Source: DATDMG01 sp036518955 (GTDB lineage Bacteria; Actinomycetota; Actinomycetes; Actinomycetales; Kineosporiaceae). Taken from it: a stretch of DNA of 35,114 bases. A program made the translations under genes and the position numbers. Below, in pieces: positions 1 to 9,000 of the stretch (position 1 is the stretch's first letter; each line of letters opens with the position of its first letter). The notes beneath the pieces are model-generated. The model did not search any database and was not told where the DNA came from. It worked only from the letters and a program-made list of their open reading frames with translations. Where the stretch lies: the NCBI GenBank assembly GCA_036518955.1, contig DATDMG010000111.1, positions 1 through 35,114 on the forward strand, read 5' to 3'.

Positions 1-783
1 GACGTCCGTCTGACCGACCGCGCGCCCGGGCGTGTGCAACTCGCCCTGCGGGACGGTGTGGCCGAGCTCGACTGTCGGATCACGCAGCTGCACGACCGCT
101 CCGGCCGCCCGATCGGCACCGTCGTGGTCACCCGCGACGTCACCGACCAGGTGCACCAGGCGATCGCGCTGGAGGAGGCGAACGCCCGGCTGCGCCGCCA
201 GCTGGCCACCATCGAGGAGCTGCGCGCGGAGCTGGCCGAGCAGGCGGTGCGCGACGACCTGACCGGGTTGCACAACCGTCGGTACCTGCTCGCACGGTGG
301 TCCGCGGAGCTGGAGCGCTGTCGGCAGGACGGCTGCGAGCTCGCCGTCCTGATCATCGACGCCGATCGGTTCAAGGCCGTCAACGACCTCCACGGGCACC
401 TCGTCGGCGACCAGGTGCTCATCGCGCTGGCCACGGCGCTCGCCGAGCGCCTGCAACCGGGCGAGCTGCTCGCCCGGTACGGCGGTGAGGAGTTCGTCGC
501 GGTGCTGCCCGGGGTGGGCGGCGCCCGGGCCCGGCGGCGCGCGGAGCAGATGCGCCGGCAGTGCGCGTCGGTCTCGGTCGCGACACCGTCCGGCTCGGTG
601 CGGGTGACGGTGAGCATCGGGGTGGCCACGTTCCCGTCGAACGGTGCGACCCCGGCGGCCCTGCTGCACGCGGCCGACCAGGCACTGTACCGAGCGAAGG
701 CGGCCGGCCGAGACCGGGTCGTCGGCGGCCCCGCCGGGACCGCGCTGCCCGCCGCACCGCCACGCACCGCCGCCCCCCGCTGA
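1..783 (+). CDS. GGDEF diguanylate cyclase, 5' end outside window
   Basis: The frame is open from base 1, so the start lies upstream; 260 residues are visible. The protein should make cyclic di-GMP from two GTP. The first ~50 residues look like the end of a PAS-like sensor domain, closing with VVVTRDVTDQ. A Leu/Glu/Ala-rich helix at about 55-85 then acts as the signalling linker, and the GGDEF domain begins at DDLTGLHNRR. The catalytic motif is GGEEF, an active variant, preceded by the metal- and substrate-binding stretch IIDADRFKAVND. The inhibitory RxxD site expected five residues before GGEEF is replaced by QPGE, so classical product inhibition is not expected. An Ala/Pro tail ends the protein. 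By family habit the missing part may hold membrane segments; that is inference. Confidence 0.93.
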   Translation, partial: DVRLTDRAPGRVQLALRDGVAELDCRITQLHDRSGRPIGTVVVTRDVTDQVHQAIALEEANARLRRQLATIEELRAELAEQAVRDDLTGLHNRRYLLARWSAELERCRQDGCELAVLIIDADRFKAVNDLHGHLVGDQVLIALATALAERLQPGELLARYGGEEFVAVLPGVGGARARRRAEQMRRQCASVSVATPSGSVRVTVSIGVATFPSNGATPAALLHAADQALYRAKAAGRDRVVGGPAGTALPAAPPRTAAPR

Positions 784-798
784 CCGCCGGGTCGCCCC

Positions 799-804
799 TA
801 CCCT
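799..804 (+). promoter_or_regulatory. -10 hexamer TACCCT, probable leaderless promoter of the MFS gene
   Basis: TACCCT fits the actinobacterial -10 form TANNNT and is followed by exactly six bases and then the GTG start at 811. This spacing would put the first base of the mRNA on the start codon. No Shine-Dalgarno sequence is visible. I see no convincing -35 box. Confidence 0.45.
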
Positions 805-810
805 GGGCGC

Positions 811-2001
811 GTGCATCGACCCGGACCCGGCAGCTCCCCGGCGCGCAGGTGGCCCCTGTTCGCGGGTGGGTTCATCGGCCCCTTCGGAGGGGCGATGGTC
901 ACGCCGATGCTGCCCGAGCTGGCCCACGGCCTCGGAAGCACGCTGGCCACCGTGGCCTGGTCGCTGACCCTCTACCTGGTGCCGTTCGCCACCCTGATGT
1001 TGTTCTCCGGGACGCTCGGCGACCGATGGGGTCGCGCCCGCACGATCCGGACCGCGTACGCCGCGTACGCCGTGGCGTCCCTGACCTGCGCCGTGGCCAC
1101 CTCCAGCGGCCTGTTCCTCGCCGGCCGGGCGTTGCAGGGTGCCGCCAACGCCTTCACGTCACCACTGCTCGTCGCGGCGCTCTCGGACGCCGTGCGGCCG
1201 GACCGGCTCGGCCGTGCCCTGGGCGCCTTCGCCAGCTGGCAGGCGGCCGGCCAGGCCTTCGCACCGGTCATCGGCGGCGGGTTCGCCGCGGTGAACTACC
1301 GCTGGGCGTTCCTGTTCAGCACGCTGGCCGCGGTCGGGTTGGCCCTGCTGCCGCCGCCCGATCCGGGCGACGCGACGGGCCGCCCCGCCGCCAGCTGGGC
1401 GGCCCTGGCGAACCGCCGGCTCGCGATCAGCTGCGCCGTCGCCTTCTGCCTCTACCTGACCACGACGGGCGTGCTCCTGCTGGTGGCGCTGCGCGGCGGC
1501 GACGCGTTCACGCTCGGTCCGGACGCCCGGGGCCTGGTGGTGGCCACGTTCGGGATCGCGGGACTGCTCGCCGGAGCGGCGCTGGGCCGGCTCGCCGACC
1601 GGTTCGGCGTCCACGCCTTCGGCCTGTGCTGCCTGCCGGCACTCGGCGCCGGGACCGTCGCCGCCGGAGTCGTGCCGGACGTGCCCCTGCTCGTCCTCGC
1701 CGTCGCCGGCATCGGCGTCGCCTCGACCGCAGGCCGAGTGGTCGTCATCACCCTCGCGATCCGCAGCAGCCCGGCGAACCGCGGGGGTGCGACGTCCATG
1801 ACCCTGGCCTGGCAGTTCCTCGGGGCGGCGCTGGCCCCGGTCGCCCTGCTTCCGGTGTACCGGTCGCACCCGGTCCCGGCGTTCGCCCTGGCCGCTTCGG
1901 TGACGCTGCCGGCCGCCGCGCTGCTGCTGATCCGGACCGGCCCGGCGCTCACCCCGGAGCCGCCATCGACCCCGGTGGCCGATCGGGCGGGTCCGGGCTG
2001 A
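811..2001 (+). CDS. MFS transporter (drug/metabolite efflux type)
   Basis: A 396-residue protein with about twelve hydrophobic segments, the usual size for a major facilitator permease. The loop between segments 2 and 3 carries GTLGDRWGRARTI, the MFS motif A (GxLxDRxGRR/K). A second copy at the start of the C-terminal half reads GRLADRFGVH, which shows the two-fold repeat of the family. It probably exchanges a small molecule for protons at the plasma membrane; the substrate cannot be read from sequence. The GTG at 811 is chosen because it lies six bases after a TACCCT hexamer, as in leaderless actinobacterial genes, and because the N-terminus leads straight into the first membrane helix. It lies 27 bases after the diguanylate cyclase and points towards an ABC exporter, but nothing links it functionally to either. 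Confidence 0.9.
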   Translation: MHRPGPGSSPARRWPLFAGGFIGPFGGAMVTPMLPELAHGLGSTLATVAWSLTLYLVPFATLMLFSGTLGDRWGRARTIRTAYAAYAVASLTCAVATSSGLFLAGRALQGAANAFTSPLLVAALSDAVRPDRLGRALGAFASWQAAGQAFAPVIGGGFAAVNYRWAFLFSTLAAVGLALLPPPDPGDATGRPAASWAALANRRLAISCAVAFCLYLTTTGVLLLVALRGGDAFTLGPDARGLVVATFGIAGLLAGAALGRLADRFGVHAFGLCCLPALGAGTVAAGVVPDVPLLVLAVAGIGVASTAGRVVVITLAIRSSPANRGGATSMTLAWQFLGAALAPVALLPVYRSHPVPAFALAASVTLPAAALLLIRTGPALTPEPPSTPVADRAGPG

Positions 2002-2040
2002 CCGGGGGGCCGTCCGCCGGCACGCTCGTCGTCGGGCCGC

Positions 2041-2079
2041 CCGCCCGGACCCGCCCGGACCGTCCGGACCCGTCCGGAT
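2041..2079 (+). repeat. Four short repeats of CCGNCCGGA
   Basis: CCGCCCGGA occurs at 2041 and 2051 and CCGTCCGGA at 2060 and 2070, a spacing of 9-10 bases. The block ends 17 bases before the -10 hexamer of the adaptor gene. It could be a regulator-binding array or simple low-complexity GC sequence. Confidence 0.55.
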
Positions 2080-2095
2080 CCTGGCCCATCGGTCC

Positions 2096-2101
2096 TAGGC
2101 T
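2096..2101 (+). promoter_or_regulatory. -10 hexamer TAGGCT, probable leaderless promoter of the ABC exporter operon
   Basis: TAGGCT matches TANNNT. Six bases follow before the ATG at 2108, so transcription would begin on the start codon. There is no Shine-Dalgarno sequence. The placement repeats that seen before the MFS gene. Confidence 0.45.
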
Positions 2102-2107
2102 GTGGCG

Positions 2108-3498
2108 ATGTTTACCGGGTCGTTCCAGGGTGTCGACCGTGTCCGGTCCGGCCGGACCGGCGCGGGCCGCGCCGTCGTCGTCCTCCTCCTCGGCTCGCTC
2201 GGCGCCTGCTCGTCCGGCCCGCAGCCGGACGTCGAGGTCGGTTCGGTCGAGCGGACCACGGTGACCGAGGTGGTGGAGGCGCCGGCGAACGTCGTCGCGA
2301 GAGCGGCCGTGTCGGTCACCGCCCCTGCCACCGGCACGATCGCGACGCTCGACGTCACGGACGGCGCAACCGTCCGGGCGGGGCAGCTCCTGCTGCGGAT
2401 CGACAGCCCGGCGGCCCGGCAGGCGCTGGCGCGCGCCCAGGAGGCCGACGCGCAGGTCGCCTCCTCCGCGTCGGCGCGCACTCCGCGGGTGGATGTTCCG
2501 GGCCTGCGGCGATCCCAGGCCGCCTCGGACACGGCGTTCGCCGACGCCCGGAAGGCGGCGGAGGCGATCCCCGACGATCACCTCAGGCGGCAGGCCCTGG
2601 CGGCGATCGCCGCCGCGCAGGCCGACCACGACGCGGCGCAGAACACCGCGGCCCGCCTGATCCAGCAGCTGAACGTCGGCCTGGCGAGCCTGGGACAGCT
2701 GTCGTCGTCGCTGGCGCAGGCTCAGCGGGCGCAGACCCGAGCCGCCGTCGCGGCGGCGCAGGCCACGGTCGATGCCCTCAGCGTCCGCGCCCCGATCCGC
2801 GGAACCGTCGTGTTCGGCGGCGCCGCCCCCGCACCCACCGACACCTCCCCCGACCTGTCCTCGCTGCTGCAGCAGCTGCCGTCGGGAGCGCAGGCGCCGT
2901 CGTCCCTGCCGGCCGCGGGATCCGCGGGCCGCGCCGGCACCGTCAGCGGGCTGCTGACCACCGATACGCCGGTGAGCACGGGCACTCCCCTGCTGACGAT
3001 CACCGACGTTTCCACCCTCGGCCTCAACGCCCTGGTGGACGAGACCGACGTGCTGCTGGTGCGTCCGGGCGTGACCGCGGACGTCGAGCTGGACGCGTCC
3101 CCCGGCTCGGTCTACACCGCGACCGTGCGCTCCGTCGACCTGCTGCCGACCAGCTCGGCGCGCGGCGGGGTCTCCTACGGCGTCCGGCTCACCCTCGGGG
3201 CGGGCCGCACCGGCGACGACGCCGCGGCGCCGATCCCCAGGCCCGGCATGTCCGCGGTGGCACGGCTGAAGGTGCGGACGGCGACGGACGCGCTGAGCGT
3301 CCCGGCGGCGGCGGTCTTCCGGGACGGCTCGCGGGACGAGGTCTGGGTCGTCGAGGGCGGTGCCGCGCACCGCCGCAAGGTCGCCCTCGGCGCACAGGGC
3401 GACGAGCGGGTGCAGGTCAGCTCCGGGCTGGCGATGGGAGACCGCGTCGTCGTCCGGGGGGCGGACCACGTCACGGACGGCGAACGGGTCGGGTCCCG

Positions 3499-3502
<4 letters not shown>
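2108..3502 (+). CDS. MacA/HlyD-type periplasmic adaptor lipoprotein of an ABC exporter
   Basis: A 464-residue adaptor subunit of a tripartite-like ABC exporter. A basic N-terminus and a hydrophobic stretch end in LGAC, a lipobox with Cys34, so it is probably anchored to the outer face of the membrane. Next comes the first half of a biotinyl-lipoyl domain (about 66-100, APATGTIATLDVTDGATV). A long Ala/Gln-rich helical hairpin follows (about 105-235), then the second lipoyl half (SVRAPIRGTVV), a beta-barrel region and a membrane-proximal domain at the C-terminus. The hairpin is interrupted by a Pro/Ser/Gly-rich insert around 240-285. ATG 2108 is preferred to the in-frame GTG at 2102 because of its distance from the TAGGCT hexamer. 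The stop overlaps the ATPase start by 4 bp, so the three exporter genes are translationally coupled. Confidence 0.9.
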
Positions 3503-4196
<694 letters not shown>

Positions 4197-4200
<4 letters not shown>

Positions 4201-5381
4201 GACTCGGCGAGGCGTTCGCGTCAGCGCTCGCGGCCCTGCGGGCCAACCGGTTGCGCAGCGCGCTGACCATGCTGGGCGTGGTCATCGGGGTCGGCTCGGT
4301 GGTCCTGCTGGTGGCCATCGGCAGCGGCGCGAAGCAGCAGGTCGAGCGTCAGGTGGAGGGCCTGGGATCCAACCTCATCCTGGTCGTCCCCGGGCGGTTC
4401 AGCGTCGGCACGGCGCCCTCGGTGAGCCGGCTCACCCTGCAGGACGTCGACTACCTCGGCCGGGTGGTCGGCAACCGCGACACCGTCGCCACGACGGTCT
4501 CCTCCGGGGAGGAGATCCGGGTCGGTGCCACGGCCCGGTACGTCACCGTCAACGGCACCAACGAGAACGTCCCGCGGGTCTTCGACCGGCCGCTGGCCCG
4601 CGGGCGGTACCTGACCCGGGCGGACGTCGACACCCGGCGCCGCGTCGCCGTCCTCGGCTCCCAGGTCGCCCACGACCTGTTCGGCGACCGGGACCCGCTG
4701 GGCCGACAGGTCTCCGTCGCCGGGGTGCGCTTCCGGGTGGTGGGGGTGTTCGCCGAGGTCGGTTCGACATTCGGGGTCAGCCGGGACGCCGAGGTCCACG
4801 TTCCGGTGTCCGCCGCGCAGCGGCTGTTCGGGGTGAGCCGGATCGACGCGCTGGCGGTGAAGGCCCCCACGATCGCCTCGATCGGGCCGCTGCAGACGCG
4901 CATCGTGTCGGCACTGGAGCAGAAGTACCGGGGCGAGAAGTTCTCCGCGGTGACGCAGACCCAGATCCTCGGGACGATCGGAACCATTCTCGGGCTGCTC
5001 ACCGTCGTCCTCGCCGCGATCGCGGGGATCTCCCTGCTGGTGGGCGGCGTCGGCGTGTCCAACATCATGCTGGTGTCGGTGCGCGAGCGGACCCAGGAGA
5101 TCGGGCTGCGCAAGGCGCTCGGCGCCCGGCAGGGCGACATCCTGCTGCAGTTCCTGATCGAAGCGGTCCTGCTGACCACCATCGGCGGGGTGATCGGGAT
5201 GTGCCTGGGTGTGGGCACCGCCCTGGCGGCCGACCGATTCACCGAGCTGCCGACGCAGATCGCCTGGTGGTCGCTCGCCCTCGCGTCCGGCGTCTCGGTG
5301 TCGGTCGGCGTCTTCTTCGGGGTGTTCCCGGCGCGCCGCGCCGGCCGGCTCGATCCGGTGGCGGCCCTGCGCAGCGAATGA
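4197..5381 (+). CDS. ABC transporter permease, MacB/FtsX family
   Basis: A 394-residue permease with the standard layout of the family: one N-terminal membrane helix (about 20-45) and a large extracytoplasmic MacB-like core domain (about 50-250). Three further helices follow (about 265-300, 320-345 and 355-380). The FtsX region carries the expected text GGVGVSNIMLVSVRER and EIGLRKALGA, the coupling helix that contacts the ATPase. It ends with PARRAGRLDPVAALRSE, the usual C-terminus of MacB-type permeases. With the two preceding genes it forms a complete exporter of the MacAB type. Known substrates of this family include macrolides, peptides, siderophores and lipoproteins; which applies here is not visible. 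Confidence 0.95.
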
Positions 5382-6008
5382 GGTTCCGCGGGACGCCAGG
5401 ATCCCCGGCCCCAGCCGCCCCCGGCGGCGGTCGCGGTACCGGGCGCTTGGGTCACGGGAAGGCCAAGGGAACTTCAACCAATCCGGACATGACGTTGATT
5501 ACACCAACGCCGATCAGCGGGTTAGCTGTTCACCGGCCTCTCCCGAGGCCGGCTTCCCAGGGACGGTTCGCGGCCGCCACCACCTGGCAGCGCCCGGACG
5601 TGAACCCGGCGTCGCTCCCACCCGGGCGGACGTCGCAGACCGTGGAGGAGAGCCCGTGGCGGGGGCCACCCAACCGGACCTTGATCCTTTTACTGAGCGT
5701 GGCGTCGCCGTTGGCCATCGATGAGCAACGCGGCCGAGACCGCGGCCGTAGATCTCTCCCGGGAGGGCAACCATGAACGTGACATTCGCCAGTCCGCGGC
5801 GCACCGCCCGCGCCCGGCGGCAGGCCGGTGTCGGGCCGGACGACCGTGACGGCGGGCGCCGGGCGGGGCCCGCCGCGACCACCGGTTCCAGGCAGCGGGC
5901 CGAGCGCCACCCGAACGCTGGTCGTGGATGAGCGCGACGAGGTGGTCGTGGTTCACCGCCGGCCAGGTGGGCGTCCAGGAGCGACCGACGGACGCCCAGG
6001 AGCCACTG
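5382..6008. other. Stretch without a confident gene between exporter and kinase-FHA-ABC gene
   Basis: The 627 bases begin with a GC hairpin just after the exporter (stem 5414-5419 with 5423-5428, loop CCC; no T-tract). A patch at about 5469-5512 is richer in A and T than the surroundings. At 5773-5931 a short open frame has a good Shine-Dalgarno sequence and touches an upstream in-frame start of the next gene. I see no RNA family I recognise. The length and composition suit a long leader or a decayed gene. Confidence 0.5.
5773..5931 (+). CDS. Possible small leader ORF, 52 residues
   Basis: The ATG at 5773 follows GGGAGG by six bases, a strong ribosome binding site. The predicted peptide is Arg/Ala/Gly-rich (begins MNVTFASPRRTARARR) and matches no family I know. 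Its TGA at 5929-5931 overlaps the ATG at 5928, which is in frame with the large kinase-FHA-ABC protein, giving an ATGA junction. It could be a translated leader that couples translation into the large gene, or chance. Low-complexity composition and the lack of any recognisable fold keep the confidence low. Confidence 0.3.
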   Translation: MNVTFASPRRTARARRQAGVGPDDRDGGRRAGPAATTGSRQRAERHPNAGRG

Positions 6009-9000
6009 ATGATTGAGGACGTCACGCTCCTGCGTCCACCGGAGCCGCAGGGCCCGGACGACTTCACGGTGTACGACCTGATCGGCGAGGGCGTCACCGC
6101 GCGCGTCTACCACGCCTCGCACCCGGTGACCTCCCAGCAGGTCGCGCTGAAGATCTGGAAGACCCCGACGAGAAGCCTGGACGACGACGCCAGGCGCCGC
6201 TTCCGGCGCGAGTGCCGGACCCTGCAGACGCTCTCGCAACGGAGCGACCGGATCGTGGGGTACGTGTGGTCCGGGCTGACCGGCGAGTTCCCGTGGCTCG
6301 CCATGGACCTGTGCGAGACCTCGCTCGGCCGGCGGCTCGCGGCCGGCCCGCTGCCGGTCCAGGACGTGCTCGACCTCGCCGACGACGTGCTGGTGGCGCT
6401 GGGGGAGATCCACGCGGCAGGACACCTGCACCGGAACATCCAGCCCGACAACGTCCTGCTGCGGGAGGGCCACGCCGTCGTCGGTGACTTCGCGGTCGCG
6501 CTGGGCGTCGACGCCTGGCCCCAGGACCTGTCCGTGGCCTCGGACGGGTTCGTCGCCCCGGAGGTCGAGGCCGGTGGGGTGCCCACGGTGCACAGCGACC
6601 TGTACTCGGTCGGCCGGACGCTGCGAGCGGCGTTGCCGGCCCAACTACCGGGCCCGCTGGCGTCCCTGCTGGCCCGGGTCACCTCCGTCGACCCCCACGG
6701 CCGGCCGACGTCCGCGCACGACCTGCAGGCCGCCCTGCGCGACCTGCGCGCCGAGACGACCGGCGCCGGCCAGGACGGCGTGGAGGGCCCGCGCGTCATG
6801 GTCACCGTGGACGGACGGTCCTGCACCCTCACCCCCGGCCGCAGCTGCGCCCTCGGCCGCGGGCCACAGGCCGACCTCGACGTGCGCGACCCGATGATCA
6901 GTCGATGCCATGCCCGGGTGGAGTACCACGAGACCGGCTGGCGCGTTGTCGACCTGGGCAGCACCAACGGGCTGTGGCACGGCGGGGTCCGCGTCGACGA
7001 GGTGGCCGTGACCGGGCCGATCACCGTGCTGCTCGGCGGCGCGGGCGGCGTGCCGCTGGCGGTCACCCCGCTCACCGCGGCGCCGCACCGACCGGTCCCG
7101 GAGCGGCTGCCGGTGGTGTCGCGCCCCGAGGAGCCGGCGAGCCGCGGCGTGAGCCGCGAGATGACCCGCGACGTCCTGCAGGCCGCCCTGCTGCGCCGGG
7201 GCTACCCCGAGTCCCTCGACGACCACGTCCACCACCCCTACCCACACCGTTGGGAGCACCGATACGACGAGTACGGCGGCAGGGACGACGACCCGCGGCC
7301 GCGCCGGTCCGGTCATCCGGGGGCGGACGCCCCCGGTCGCGTCGGCGTCGTGCACCCGGTGCCGGCGGGAGTGGTGCGGATCGGCCGCTCCCCGGTGAGC
7401 GACGTCGTCCTGACGGACCTGATGGTGTCCATGCAGCATGCCGAGCTGCGCAGCACGCCCGACGGCCCCCAGCTGCGGGACCTGGGCAGCACGCGGGGCA
7501 CCTACGTGAACGGTGTCGCCGTCCGGCAGCGGCTGCTCGCCCCCGGCGACCTGATCGCGATCGGCCCGCACACGCTGGCGTTCGACGGCACGCAGCTGGT
7601 CGAGCTGGACGAGTCCGCCGGGGTCGAGCTGGCCGTCGGCAGCCTCTCGGTCACCCTGCCGGACGGCCGGTCGCTGCTGAGCGACATCTCCTTCCGACTG
7701 CCGCCCCGCACCCTGATGGCCATCGTGGGCTCCAGCGGCTCGGGCAAGTCCACGCTGCTCAACGCCCTGGCCGGGCTCCGGCCCGCCACCGGTGGCACCA
7801 TCCTGTACGGCGGCCGCGACCTGTACGCGGAGTTCGGCGAACTGCGCCAGCGGATCGGATACGTCCCGCAGCAGGACGTCCTCCACCACGTGCTCACCGT
7901 CGAGCAGGCGCTCGGCTTCGCGGCTCGACTCCGGTTCCCGCTGGACACCTCGCAGCACGAACGGACGCAGCGCGTCCGCGAGGTGGCCGACGAGCTCAGC
8001 CTGAGCAACCAGCTGCACACCCGGATCGGACAGCTCAGCGGCGGCGAGCGGCGCCGGGCCAGCACCGCGATGGAGCTGCTCACCAAGCCCGCCCTGCTGT
8101 TCCTCGACGAACCGACCAGCGGGCTGGACGCCGACCTGGACCGGGACGTGATGGACCAGCTGCGGTCCCTGGCCGACGACGGCCGCACCGTCGTCGTCGT
8201 CACGCACACCCTGGACAACCTGTCGGTCTGCGACCTGGTGATGGTGATGGCTCCCGGCGGGCAGCTGGCCTATCTGGGCCCGCCGGACGACGCCTTCGAC
8301 TACTTCGGAGTCTCCTCCTGGGCGGACCTGTTCGCGCTCCTCAAGAGCCGACCGGGCGAGGACTGGGCGGAGCGGTTCCAGCGCTGTCCAGGTCGGGACC
8401 GACGCGCCGACGCCCCGGTCCTGGACCACCCGGGCGCCCCGCCCCCGCCGCTGCCGCCGCTGCCGCGTCGGTCGGTGGTCTCGCAGTGGTCCACGCTGGT
8501 CCGTCGACAGCTCGCGGTGACCGCCGCGGACCGTACCCTGCTCGCCCTGCTCGTCGCGATGCCGGCCGTGGTGGCCCTGCTCACCCTGGTGATCCCGGCG
8601 AAGCTGGGACTGAGCCACCAACCGAACAACCGGGAGGGGCTGCAGCTCCTGCTCGTGCTCGCGGTGGGCGCCGGACTGATCGGCGCCGCCGGGTCGATGC
8701 GCGAGCTGGTGCGGGAACGAGCCCTGTTCCACCGGGAACGTGCCGTCGGTCTGTCCACGGTGGCGTACCTCTCGGCCAAGATCACAGTCCTCACCTCGAT
8801 CGCAGCGCTGCAGGGGTCGGCCCTCACCGCGTTGGCCCTGTCCTGGCGCCTGCCACCCGACCATGGCGTGGTCCTGCGCAACCCGATCACCGAGGTCGCC
8901 ATCGCGGTGTCGGCGACGGCGATCGTCTCGGCGCTGTTCGGGCTCGCGATGTCGGCGGCCGCCCGGGACGAGAGTCAGATCATGCCACTGCTCGTCGTGC

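Noticed and set aside
5828..6016. A second-frame ORF overlapping the start of the kinase-FHA-ABC gene, with a protein-like VVDERDEVVVVHRR stretch
   Set aside because: It quickly turns into a Gly/Arg/Pro repeat-like tail, has no ribosome site and overlaps better-supported starts.
6009..6770. Active Ser/Thr protein kinase (PknB-type)
   Set aside because: The catalytic Asp and Lys of the HRDxK loop are Asn and Gln, and DFG is DFA, so an active kinase is not supported even though the fold is clear.
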